Assembly (NCBI GenBank): GCA_015501605.1
Contig: JADNRZ010000024.1
Location: forward strand, 705,459-769,458
DNA length: 64,000 nucleotides
Source: Panaeolus papilionaceus
Lineage: Eukaryota > Basidiomycota > Agaricomycetes > Agaricales
Direction of reading: 5' to 3'
Position 1 is the stretch's first letter, and every line of letters starts with the position of its first letter. Positions 44,745 through 55,019 of this stretch are shown here, in pieces. The translations under genes and the position numbers were made by a program. Below the pieces are notes generated by a model. The model had not been told where the DNA came from. It was given only the letters and a program-made list of their open reading frames with translations, and ran no database searches.

Positions 44745-47470
44745 TGCTACACCACGTCGCGGACAACCACTACCTCGCATAACCTCGCATATACCTCCTC
44801 CCATTCCTCATCTCATCTCTCCCTGCATCTCTCCACGAATCCCTCCTATCCCGATCCCCGTACTGACTCTTATCATTCCCCGTCTCCCTGTTCCTATCCC
44901 TCTTCGAACTCTTCTCAGACCCGCCCCTTCTACTCTTATCCGACCTACCCCCACCGCTCTGCCTATCCCTATCTCTGCCCCTCACAAAATCATTCCCACT
45001 CGGTACTTCCAACCTCGTCAACAAACTCCTGCTCATCCCTCTTCTTCGCATCTAGCGAGAACCCAAACCACATCTTTTGAGGCTCCGTATGGGCTCCCTT
45101 CGGCGCTTGGGGTGCCGCATTGGCCTTCACACTCCCACTCGCATTCGTCCTACTCCCAAACCAATCACGTTCATGTTCATTCACCCTCTCCTCACGTTTC
45201 TGCAACGCCAATCTCGCCTGCACCATCGCCTTCTTCCCCACCTGATCCAGCGCATCGTCCCACTGTTCATTAACATAATCATCTACACGCCTAGGCGGTG
45301 TCACTGACATTAATTTTTAGTGTTGTGGGTTTTCATCACGTCGCCTTTGCCCAACAAGCCCTTCTTCTCCAGGCGTCGCGCAAGGGTGGCGTATCGCTGG
45401 GCCTTGGAGAAGTATTCGTAGATCCGCCACCATGTTGGTCATTCCTAGGTGGGCGAGGTGCAGAGGAGGCTGTGAGAAGATGGGAGATTTTTGGGAGAGC
45501 AAGGGCTGTTGGTCGAGAGTACGATGAAATATGCAAAAAAAATAAATTAGACTGATGGGAATCGAAAAAAAATAAAACGACTGACATTAGTCTTGCGAAA
45601 AGACGAAAAACAACGACCGCGCTCCTGGTCCCTTAGCACGCCCCGAGCGTCAATTGGGCAGTTCTGTAGCTATTATATTTAAAGTCAATAAATAAAAGGT
45701 AAATTATGATACAAAGGAAAGGATGCACATACAGCGTTAATATGCCCCTTCATACCACATGTAAAATAGACTTGGTGATTGGACATGAGTGTGTAGAGTG
45801 TTCGTTGCATGCACCGCATGATAGATACTAAGAGGTAGATTCACGTCAGTGTTGTTGGCAAATGAATAAACGACGTCGATAAAAGAATTGTCGGGACAAA
45901 AGCCAAACGGATGGCGTTGAGTAAAACGTCGTCGGTCTTCTTATGCTCATCCGCGCCGAATTCTTACACGCCGTCCTCTTCAACGTAGCATTCGGATTGG
46001 GCGCTACGTCGAAATAGCGAGTGATACCCTATATAAGTATGATCAGTGTTTAATTCAACCAATTTGAAGAGTAGATTGAAAAAGAAAGAGAAATCAATGC
46101 ACCCTAACATCGTGATAATCCAAACACTCAAGACCCCTCTTCCTCCTCCCCCTCTTCCCCTGCTTCTCCCTCCTCTCCTTCGTCTCCGTATCCCTCTCCT
46201 CCAACCCTCCGCTTCTCAATAATCTGCACAGGCGTGCTCCTGAGCACCGTAACATGTGCAGGAACAAGCAATTTTGTATCCTACGCCGCGTCAGGGGCAA
46301 TAGACCAGTCAAGAGCAACGGCGAGCGTGGTGTCGATGAGAACAGTGGGGATGGCAGCGGGCGTTAGGTCAATGAAGAAAAAGCTGGAGGTATCCGCTTT
46401 GGGTAACGGTTTGGGTGGGGTTCTGATGCTGGTGCTGGTGCTGGTTTGGAGAGCTGTAAGGGTGATTGGACCTGGGACTGGGACTACGATAGAGATTGTC
46501 GCTTCCCCTTCGTCTCTGTCGTCGTCTCCTCTCCCCAGCTTTCGTCTTGCCTTGAGACCTGGGCTTCACGCTCGTCGAGGAATCTGACCTGCTGTTCTGG
46601 TCTTGCTTCTGATTTTGGATATGGTTTTTAGATGGCGATGCGGATGCGGGTGCGGGTGGAGGTGGAGGTTTTGAGTTCCCTTTCTCGTTCTCGCGCCGTT
46701 TCCCGCTCTGACCGTGCATCTTGAGAGTTCGGTTGCACTTGCCCCTGCTCTTCAACACCCCCCATCTCATCATCACCCCGACCCTCATTCTTGAGCCTTC
46801 ATCTCTCTTTCCAATCCCATCTCTCCTTCCTCTCCCTCGTTGTGTTTTCCCTTCTCTCCGGTTTTCTCTTGCTCGTCCTTCGCCTTCTGCCTGCCCTTCT
46901 CCTCTCTCTTTCCCTTTTCCCTATCGTTTTACTCTCCCTCCCCACCTACACTCTTTTCCCTACCACTCATCTCCGTTGCTTTCTCCTCCCCCACCGCAGG
47001 CGACTTTCTCGTCAACGGTCCTTCTCGGCGTAGCTGTATTCACAACCTCCATCACCTCACTACTTTCATTCCGATTCCGCTGTCCCCATTTTACACCTGT
47101 GACTCGGAGGCTTCGGTCTGTGTTGTGGTTTGTGCGCCTGTTGTCGTTGGTGGTGGTGATGTAGGACTGGCATTAGGATAGGACTTGTCTGGGGAGATCT
47201 TGGGTTCTGAATTGGAGTTGGAATTTAACGTCGAGTTGGCGCTGGGTTGTACATTGGTATTGCCATTAGTGCTGGAATTACAATCAACACCCGCATACGC
47301 CTTCGTATTTGATTCCACACCACCTACACGCCAACCTTCCACATCTTTCCCCGTAAGCGTAGAGTTTGCAGTAGCCTCCGGCTGCTCATCAGCAGCAATG
47401 ATTAAGTCGATGATTTCATATGTCGTATTCGTATTTGCAGTAGCCTCGGTTTTGATCCAGCTAGCTTGAA
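44745..47470 (-). pseudogene. ZK-D: AIR1/2-like zinc-knuckle gene, degenerate
   Basis: Partner of ZK-A in the 45.0-51.8 kb duplication. Read on minus: N-terminal SWIKTEATANTNTTYEIIDL and a Ser/Asn-rich part, charged middle with RE and proline runs, then LLVPAHVTVLRSTPVQIIEK near 46.25 kb. Knuckle 1 near 45.96 kb has lost its second Cys (CKNSARM) exactly as in ZK-A, so the lesion predates the duplication. The C-terminal part with KKAMVQARLALQKREER is at 45.0-45.3 kb, followed by an RD/RS-rich tail (DRNRETGNDKSQYGDRDRRD) to about 44.77 kb. Confidence 0.6.
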
Positions 47471-47574
47471 GTGTATCATCCAAGCTACGTGTATCACCAA
47501 TCTTCCAGGATCGTTCAGTTAAGCAGTCAAAGCCCTCGCCTGAGCGTAGAAAGCACGAGATAAATGTGAACTGA

Positions 47575-47720
47575 AGAATGTGAAGGTAGAAGCAAGGAAA
47601 CAAGGAAACAAGGTTTGTGCAAGGATTGAGAATGGCATAGACGACAATTTGCTGTGGAATGAGTATTTTGGGTGGTTTGGTCCGCGGTATGGGTTGGAGG
47701 TTGCGGAGAATACCTGTGGT
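47575..47720 (+). pseudogene. HDAC internal fragment, second copy
   Basis: Duplicate of 6640-6800. It encodes DDNLLWNEYFGWFGPRYGLE, matching the HDAC region after the last catalytic motif. It is followed by the same ACCTGTGGTACTAG segment as the first copy. Confidence 0.6.
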
Positions 47721-47724
47721 ACTA

Positions 47725-48176
47725 GCGCAGATGGGGGTCGTCTAGATGGTGGTCGAAGCATTGTGTCATTGTGTAATGTTGTAGACACGTTCAAATAGAA
47801 CGTTGGTTGTAGCTGTCTCCAAGATTCAGATCCAAGTGTAGAGAAAACAATCAAGTTGTAGGTAGGGTGTGAAAAACTGATACTAGGCTCTAGCGATGGT
47901 ATGTTGTGGTATACGTAGATGTTTTGTAGTCGTCGATAAGCAATGGCATGTGTTCAACAGAGACGATGGTGGTGGTTTATGCTAACTGAGACTGACAGCG
48001 GAATCTGGGTCTCATGACATCATCATCATCAGTGACTGACCTTTCCATCACCGTCAGGGTCAACCTTACAGACAGACAAAGACCACAGACCTCTCCTCCA
48101 CTCCCTCCATCTTCACAGACAACGATGAGAAATCCTATCATATCACAGCACAGGGGAAAATTTAACCCTTAACGGG
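47725..48176. other. Spacer upstream of HDAC-B
   Basis: Shorter counterpart of 6840-7737. It contains a copy of the 110-bp element at 47855-47980 and the conserved HDAC leader. No gene seen. Confidence 0.45.
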
Positions 48177-51100
48177 ATGTCGAAGCGGAAAGTGGCTTAT
48201 TACTACGACAGTGAGTACACCCATTATTTCTACTTGGTTCAATAAAGATACGACTCTGACCGGATGCATTGATTCTGGTTTATAGCTGAGGCGGGAGCCT
48301 ATACATATGGTCCAGGACACCCTATGAAACCACACCGTATACGCGTTACGCATAATTTGGTTTCTGCGTATGGGATGTTGGATAAGCTGCAAGTTTTGGT
48401 GAGTTGTGTCTTGGGCTCTGTTTTGTAGGTCTCTGCTCATTGTATCACAACTTTATGGAATCCTTGACAAATCACTTGTAACCTGACGATATACAAAATT
48501 TTTACCGATATGTATAGTGACCAAGGCGAGCTACACCTGAGAAAATGAGCGCGTTTCATATGGATGAATACGTTCATTTTTTGACGCAAGTTACACCAGA
48601 GACGGCAGAGAAGATGACTTATCAAGGGACGAGATGTGAGTTACCACTGTATTTCCTTGATTTCATTTCCTATGTACCATGGAGCGAAGATAATGCTACT
48701 GCTTCCTCCTTTACCATTTCAACTCCCATTCCAATGTCGCATCGTCTTCATACCTCAACACTTCCATGTTAATCATGCATACTAACACACCTCACAGTCC
48801 TCGTCGGAGAAGATAACCCCACCTTCGAAGGCGTATTCGAGTTTTGTTCAATATCAGCAGAAGGCTCACTAGGTTCGTCCCACCACACCCTGCACCCCCA
48901 ACCCCCCACTAACGCATCCCACAGGTGCAGCCCAACGTCTCGCATGCGGCGCCGCAGACATCGCCATAAACTGGGCAGGCGGACTCCACCACGCGGAAAA
49001 GCGCGAAGCCTCCGGGTTCTGCTACATCAACGACATCGTGCTCGGTATCCTCGAGCTTCTGCGCACCTACCCGCGCGTGCTGTATATTGATATCGACTGC
49101 CACCACGGCGACGATGTCGAAGAGGCATTCTATACCACGGATAGGGTGATGACGTGCAGCTTCCATAAGTTTGGGGAGTATTTTCCTGGAACGGGGACGC
49201 AGGAGGATAGAGGGAGGGGGAAAGGCAAGGGGTACGCTGTTAATGTACTTTGAAGGACGGGATTACGGACGAGTCGTTTAAGAGTGTTTTTGAACCTGTG
49301 AGTTTCACAAACCTTGATTTTTTGTCGCTGTAGAATGCTGATAAAGTACTTCTTATAATAGATCATGGCTAAAATCCTGGAAGTCTTCCGTCCATCCGCC
49401 GTCGTCCTACAATGCGGAGCAGACTCACTCGCAGGCGACAAACTGGGGTGTTTCAACCTAACCATGCACGGGCACGCCAGCTGTGTGCAGTTCCTCCGGA
49501 AATACAACGTCCCTCTCATTCTCCTCGGAGGTGGGGGTACACAGTCAAAAATGTCGCCAGGACGTGGACGTATGAGACTGCATGCGCTTTGGGGATTGAG
49601 AATGACATTGACCCGAATTTGCCGTGGAATGAGTATTTTGAGTGGTTTGGCCCAAGGTATAGGCTGGAGGTTGCGGAGAATAACATGGAGGATTTGAATG
49701 TGAAGGAAGGGTCTTTAGATGTTGTGAGGTGCGTACATTTTAGCTCTGGTTCTGGTTTTGGGAGGTGTCGTTGACCCTTACCTTGCGGAATTTTAGAACG
49801 ACGGCATTGGAACATTTACAAGAATTGGCACATGCGCCTTCGGTGCAGATGACGGTTGTGCCGAGGGAGAGTGTAGGAAAACATCTTGGGTTTGGACAAG
49901 ATGATGGTCAGAGTAGAGACGAGTTGGATGAACAGTTAGCTCGTAAGTTAACATCCTCGTTCATTTCATATTATTGCCGCATCTAACCCTGTCATAACCA
50001 GAACACACAAGATATTTATACAACCTCCAAGAAGCTGAAACATCCGACGACGACTCAGAAAACGAAAACCCCGACTCCTTATCCTCCGCAGGTCAATCCA
50101 GCTCATCCAACTGGCGCAACGCAGCCTCCAACTTGAAATTCAAACGCTCCAACTCGGCGTTGAGGAGCAACAACGGCACGTTGAATAACGGGTACCAGTA
50201 CCCCGTCTTGCCAACCCTCAACTCGGCCTCTTCTGGCTTCGTCAACTCTTCATCTCAAGGGAGTCAATAAAAGACGCATGAGCCTTATTATGGGGAAATA
50301 CTATGATATACCTGCGACAGAGCCGGGGTATGAACATTTTGATTTGTGCGGTGTGGAAGAGGAAAGTGCCTCTTGGTGAGGATAGTGATAGACAGACGAC
50401 GTCGCGAGTGTAGTACAGAAAATAACAAGGTGGTTCCCAAGCGAGGGAACAAGATATGTGAGATGGTGAGAGAAGATGCGGCTCGGTGATGCTCAGCTCG
50501 GGCTCGTAAGGCTCAGGGTACTCTTGCGATTCAGACAGAAATAAGGAAGAAAGAAGGTGGAGGTATATTTGTTGAGAGGGGGTTTACTATATGAGAGAAA
50601 CGAGAGTGTAGCTAACACTGGGCACGCGCGTGCTATCGCGCTGCCCAGACTCCGAGAAAGTAGCTATTGGAAATCGTAACTACGCTATGTAATTGTCCGT
50701 GATGTGGTAATAAAATAATATGAGTCTCCCAGCGTTCGCCGCCGCCAGTCGCTCCTCTTGACATCGCCGGCTCAACGCGTCACTGAGCTGAGTTGTCCAG
50801 GCTCGAGTGGGTCGTCAATCCACTGCTGCAGGAGCGGAGCGCGATGAGAGGGGAGGGAGTTGGGGTTTTGAAGGATAGGAGATTGAGAATGTAAAATGGA
50901 GGGGAGTGATGGGAAGTTACAAGGAAAGCGGGTGTTTCGAAGGTGAAGGGTATCTACGAAATAGGAGGCTCCCAAGCGCAGTGGTGGAGGGAGAAGTGGA
51001 AGTGAAAAATTAAAATAGAAATACGTACTAACCCTACGCCCTTATACCCGTCTCGATTCCGTTCTTGAGGTCTCGTTTGTATTGGTGGAGTTGTTGAGGT

Positions 51101-51634
51101 GTAACGAGTGGTGGAGGTGGTGAGGAGTGGAAGTGATTGTGTTCCTGTTTGGGATGTGAAAGGTCGCGCGTGCGTGATGCGCTGATGCGCGGTTGAGCGC
51201 GCTGCGTGATTAGTGGTACGAGCGTTGGGCCCGTTTGATGATGAGGCGAACATTTAAGATAAAATAAAGGAAGTGAAAGAATGACAAAATAAATGTATTA
51301 AATGAGTGGCTTACACGAGCGACTCAAGTATCTATTCCACAGCGGTGGGGCACATGGTTCCGCTTCGGGTGTGAATGGCAAGAGTGGTGTGAGGAGAAGA
51401 TTCTTTCAGAGTGCGTATGGGTATGGCGGGGACGATGATGCGAGTACAGTGGATGGTATTGTGGGGATGCGGATGCGGGGGTATAGGAGGACGGGGGATG
51501 GGTTGGTGTATGTGAATGGTGTAGGTGGGCCTGGGGTGAATGGGAGTGTGGATGTTGAGGGAGATGGAGATGAGGAAGAAGAGGAAGAAGGAGAGGAGGG
51601 AGAGGAGGAGGAGGAGGAGATGGTTGATTCGTAG
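48177..51634 (+). pseudogene. HDAC-B: RPD3-type histone deacetylase, disrupted
   Basis: Second near-full copy. It starts MSKRKVAYYYD at 48177 and keeps the GT donor after exon 2 (48399) that HDAC-A lost. Catalytic segments: [35 protein letters not shown] (second Gly of the HHGDG motif replaced by Asp), [20 protein letters not shown]. Lesions: one base missing near 49247 (NVPLKDG region), one G missing in the run near 49531 (GGGGYT), a 2-nt loss creating TAA near 50266 (SQ stop), and a 990-bp insertion at 50352-51341 splitting the DLCGGAHG segment. After the insertion the Gly-rich and acidic tail runs to 51634. None of the frameshifts is shared with HDAC-A. Confidence 0.75.
50352..51341. mobile_element. 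Solo-LTR-like insertion in HDAC-B
   Basis: 990 bp, starting TGTGGAA and ending TTCCACA, a perfect 7-bp inverted end with TG...CA, flanked by GCGG on both sides (50348-50351 and 51342-51345). HDAC-A shows the empty site. TG...CA ends with a 4-6 bp duplication fit an LTR left after recombination of an LTR retrotransposon. It has no polymerase and no tRNA primer site, and its only ORF is short. The duplication can also be read as six bases (GCGGTG) if the ends are taken two bases inward on the left. Confidence 0.65.
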
Positions 51635-51915
51635 GATTAGTGAAAAGGCTTATCTCTCGTCCTTTCGCTTTCTTTCCGTGTAATTACTCTTTGTCTTCTA
51701 TATCCCTTTTTTCTAATGCTGTCTTGTTTGTCCGTTTCACTCGAATTGTAATGCCTCAGTAGTTGCTATTTAATAATTTGATTATTTGTACTTACAACAA
51801 CACAGTTTCGTCAGTGTACTAGGATGTACCCATGCACTGTTCATGTGCTTCCCATGTCGCAAATTTCCCACAGACGTTACAACTCCCGGACCGTTACACA
51901 AATATTGACATTTTA

Positions 51916-52727
51916 TCACTGATGCAACGGCCCCAATGGACTGTCACCTGTGTAGGTTTGATGCATTGGAAGATTCAAGTTCTTCCCAATTCATTGTCGA
52001 AAATCAAGGCATTATTGACCACTTAAAGCGGACAGGAGGCGAAAATTGGCGTGCACTCGTCATGTGTCACCTCTTAGAAGGCGTCGCCATATTTATGTGG
52101 TATCACTGCCCCCCTTCAGCTGAGGTAGTCACTGCTTTGGAAGAAACATCCCAAAAGATTTTTCCACCTCACGTTATTTCTAGAATGGAGAACACAACCT
52201 TCCCCTTTGACTTCCCCTATCCTGAATCTGAGTCTCTAAAAGCATTACTGCACTCGTTTTCAAGTGAATCTAGGCCTTGTGCACTACCCCGCTGGTATTT
52301 TCTTCCACCCCACTTCTCTCCCCACTATTCTGAAGGTTCCATATGCAATCTTGGTTGCCTTCATGACTATATACGCGTATGTGTTTTACCATTGCTGAAT
52401 CTGGTTTCATTATTGAGGACGCTGACTGTATGTAAGCAGTTGTACCTCATATGCAATGGTTCTGAATCACGTCGGTTTGATCGGTCTGAAAGCAGTTGTA
52501 TTGATAGCTGCAACACAGAGCACGCCGGCGATTGGGACGGCGAGCGTGACCTTAGCGCATCTAAGGTAGCAAGGCAAACTATAGACCCCAATACAGGTCT
52601 TTGTATCGATAAGAAGAGCTGGTCTATGTGGAATAGGTGGTATGATTTCACAAGGCGTTATGAGAAGGCGGAGGAAGAGTATGCACTTCGCAAAGATGAG
52701 AACACGGAACCTCAATCTAGTTATTAA
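51916..52727 (+). pseudogene. NLR4: 3' fragment of NLR gene
   Basis: Only the conserved C-terminal region survives: from about the acceptor of the intron before GCHLCRFDALEDSSSSQF to the stop. There is one open frame of 263 codons: the last intron (62 nt in the others) is here 63 nt and lacks a stop, so it can be read through. NACHT and all upstream exons are missing. Its left edge is the right end of the first segmental duplication (HDAC-B flank) and the left end of the second. It could be expressed as a stand-alone C-terminal domain, but no promoter is evident. Confidence 0.75.
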
Positions 52728-52884
52728 ATGGTAGGCGGTCTTGTGGTACGGTGTAGGATGATATACATATGCATTACACACAGATCAAGTTGTATGAACA
52801 CAATTCGAGCTTCCACTTTTCCAATCCCAACGTGCGTCTCGTCTGCCCTCCTCTTACTCTGAATCATCTCTAAACGCTCCAGGA

Positions 52885-53225
52885 ACACCACCAGCAGGGG
52901 TATTTCTGCGCCGCGTATAAGAGAATATGCATCGTCTTGGCGATGTGGGTGTCGGAGTGGTATTCTATCCCGTCGATGAGCGCAAACCAGGGGTTATAAT
53001 CACCATCATCCGTTGGGTCTGAGGTATCCAATCACCGTGTTCGCAGCTCTCGAATTCGACGCAACACTGGGGTGGACCCAGTCCTTGTGCATTGCATTGC
53101 ATTAATTCGTGCGTGGTTGGTCGGTGCATTGCGGCTTGTGCCATTCCTAGGTTGGATTGGATTGAAAAATTAGACGATGCTGGGATTTCGTTGAGTGCTG
53201 GGATAGGCCTCATGATCTGAACGGG
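52885..53225 (-). repeat. Conserved block downstream of NLR, copy 3 of 3
   Basis: Same block as 3380-3760 and 29990-30330. The minus frame includes IPALNEIPASSNFSIQSN, LMQCNAQGLGPPQCC and CEHGDWIPQTQ, with SDPTDDGDYNPWFALIDG in the adjacent frame. Open in both frames. Confidence 0.4.
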
Positions 53226-53639
53226 AGACTAGGGATAGACTGATCTGCGACGAGTCACGACGCACTCGTCGTTTCTAAATTCAACGCCATACTGTTAAAA
53301 ATTAAACATCTTCGTGAATACTCGCAATGTATTGAATCAATGGACGAACATACCCTCATTTTTGTTTTAATAAGCGGATGTAAACCAAGTATGCAATTGC
53401 AATGGAGTCAGTTTGGTTGAACGTTATCGCTTGTAAACCCTTCGAATAGATGGTATTCATTTCGAAGTTCGGATTTCGGAATCAGCCTGCAGGTATCGAA
53501 TACTCATACAAGTCAAGCAAGTGCATTAATATCGCTCCTCCGAGTCCGAGTTCAAAAAAATATATCCCATTCCATCCACCTAAACGTGGAAGCACAACGC
53601 AACGCAACCTACAAAACACGAAACAAAGCCTTATTCACA

Positions 53640-54003
53640 ATGACACAACCCACTCCTTCAACCCCAATCACTCCAGTTCCCCTCTCAGCTCACCCAACAT
53701 CCAGCCTTTCGATCAGCCCTGGCCCGCTGTCCCCGTCCCAGTTCCAGTTCCAGTCCTGTCGTGCTTATTCCACTACCCATTCTGCTCATACCCCTACCCA
53801 ATCCGGCATCCAGGTTCGACCCAGCACCCGAGCTCGACCTAACTAATCCAGATCCAGATCCAGAGCTAACGCCCTGCCTTGCCCTCGCCTTCGGATGCCC
53901 ATTATCCGTATCGAATAATACCGAATCCGAAGACGACAGTTGGGCAGATTGCGCTGCGAGGTTGGTGAATGATGAAGTTGAGTCGCTGTATAGTATGGGT
54001 TAA
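53640..54003 (+). pseudogene. Unrecognised duplicated ORF remnant, copy 2
   Basis: Starts MTQPTPSTPITPVPLSAHP and, in another frame, ends CPLSVSNNTESEDDSWADC then AARLVNDEVESLYS. Matches 30717-31084. The acidic W-A-D-C-A-A-R end is conserved at protein level between copies. Confidence 0.35.
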
Positions 54004-55015
54004 AAAAAAAGTATCATGGTTGGTTGATTGATTTGATTTGATTTGATTTGAGACATAGAGTAGAGAGAGAGGGGGAGGGAGAGACGAACCTAAAAGCCTC
54101 CTTATTACAACCATCACTATCCTGAATTCTATCCAGCGTATTCTTCTTGAACGACGTTTTGATCCGGTGTAATTCGTGGATAATGTGGTGTTCGTCGGCT
54201 CTAAAGTAAAATTAAGCAATCGTCAAGCCATATTAATGGCAGGAAATATTAAAAAGAACCTCAATCTCACCTCCAGTGTTTATAAGGATGCCCCAAATTA
54301 AACGCTCCAGCATGTGAAACGAGGGATGAAAGACCTCTGTCACGAATTCGACGCTTGGTGGGTGATGAGGGGGAATTTGATATGGATTTTGAAGGCAGAG
54401 TCGGCGTAGTAACGCTGTGTTTTCGTCCATGCAATTCAATTCATTGTGAAGGGTAGAATAATATGAATGAACTACGACGACGTGAAGGAAAGCAATTAGC
54501 TCAAAGCTCATAACCACGACATCCAACAAGACCACTTACCCTGATGTATAAAATACACCCCGTCCCATATAAAATAACTAGCAGGGGATAGTAACACATA
54601 CATCCCAAGGGGACAAGGTTTGATATTCCTAAGGAGGCGAGATAGCAGTGCACACGAGGACGTTGTCGCGTTGCGCTTGCCAACCTGAGCCAGACCCGGA
54701 ATCACTGCCAGATGCATCAGACGTGGTGCTAGTGATAACCTGTGGTACTAGCGTAGACTAGGGTCGTGTAGATGGTGGTGGGCGAAGCATTGTGTTGTAG
54801 ACTGATGCAGACGGGTTCAGATAGCAAGATGCGTCGTGGTTATGTACAAGGTCCCAGTGTAATTCAAGAGCAGAAAACTATTGGACTGAATGCAGGGTAT
54901 GGAGAACTTATACTGGGCTCTAGCGATAGTATGTTGTGGTATATGTAGATGTTTTGTAGTCGTCGATAAGGGATGGCGTGTGTTCAACAGAGACGACAGT
55001 GGTGGTTCATGACAA
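54004..55015. other. Spacer with degenerate repeats and a TTTGA microsatellite
   Basis: No supported gene. 54024-54051 is a short run of GATTT/TTTGA units. 54090-54200 and 54885-55015 are copies of the duplicated element and the 110-bp element described for 31085-32265. At about 55020 the sequence jumps into the ZK-E C-terminal part. Confidence 0.4.
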
Positions 55016-55019
55016 GACT

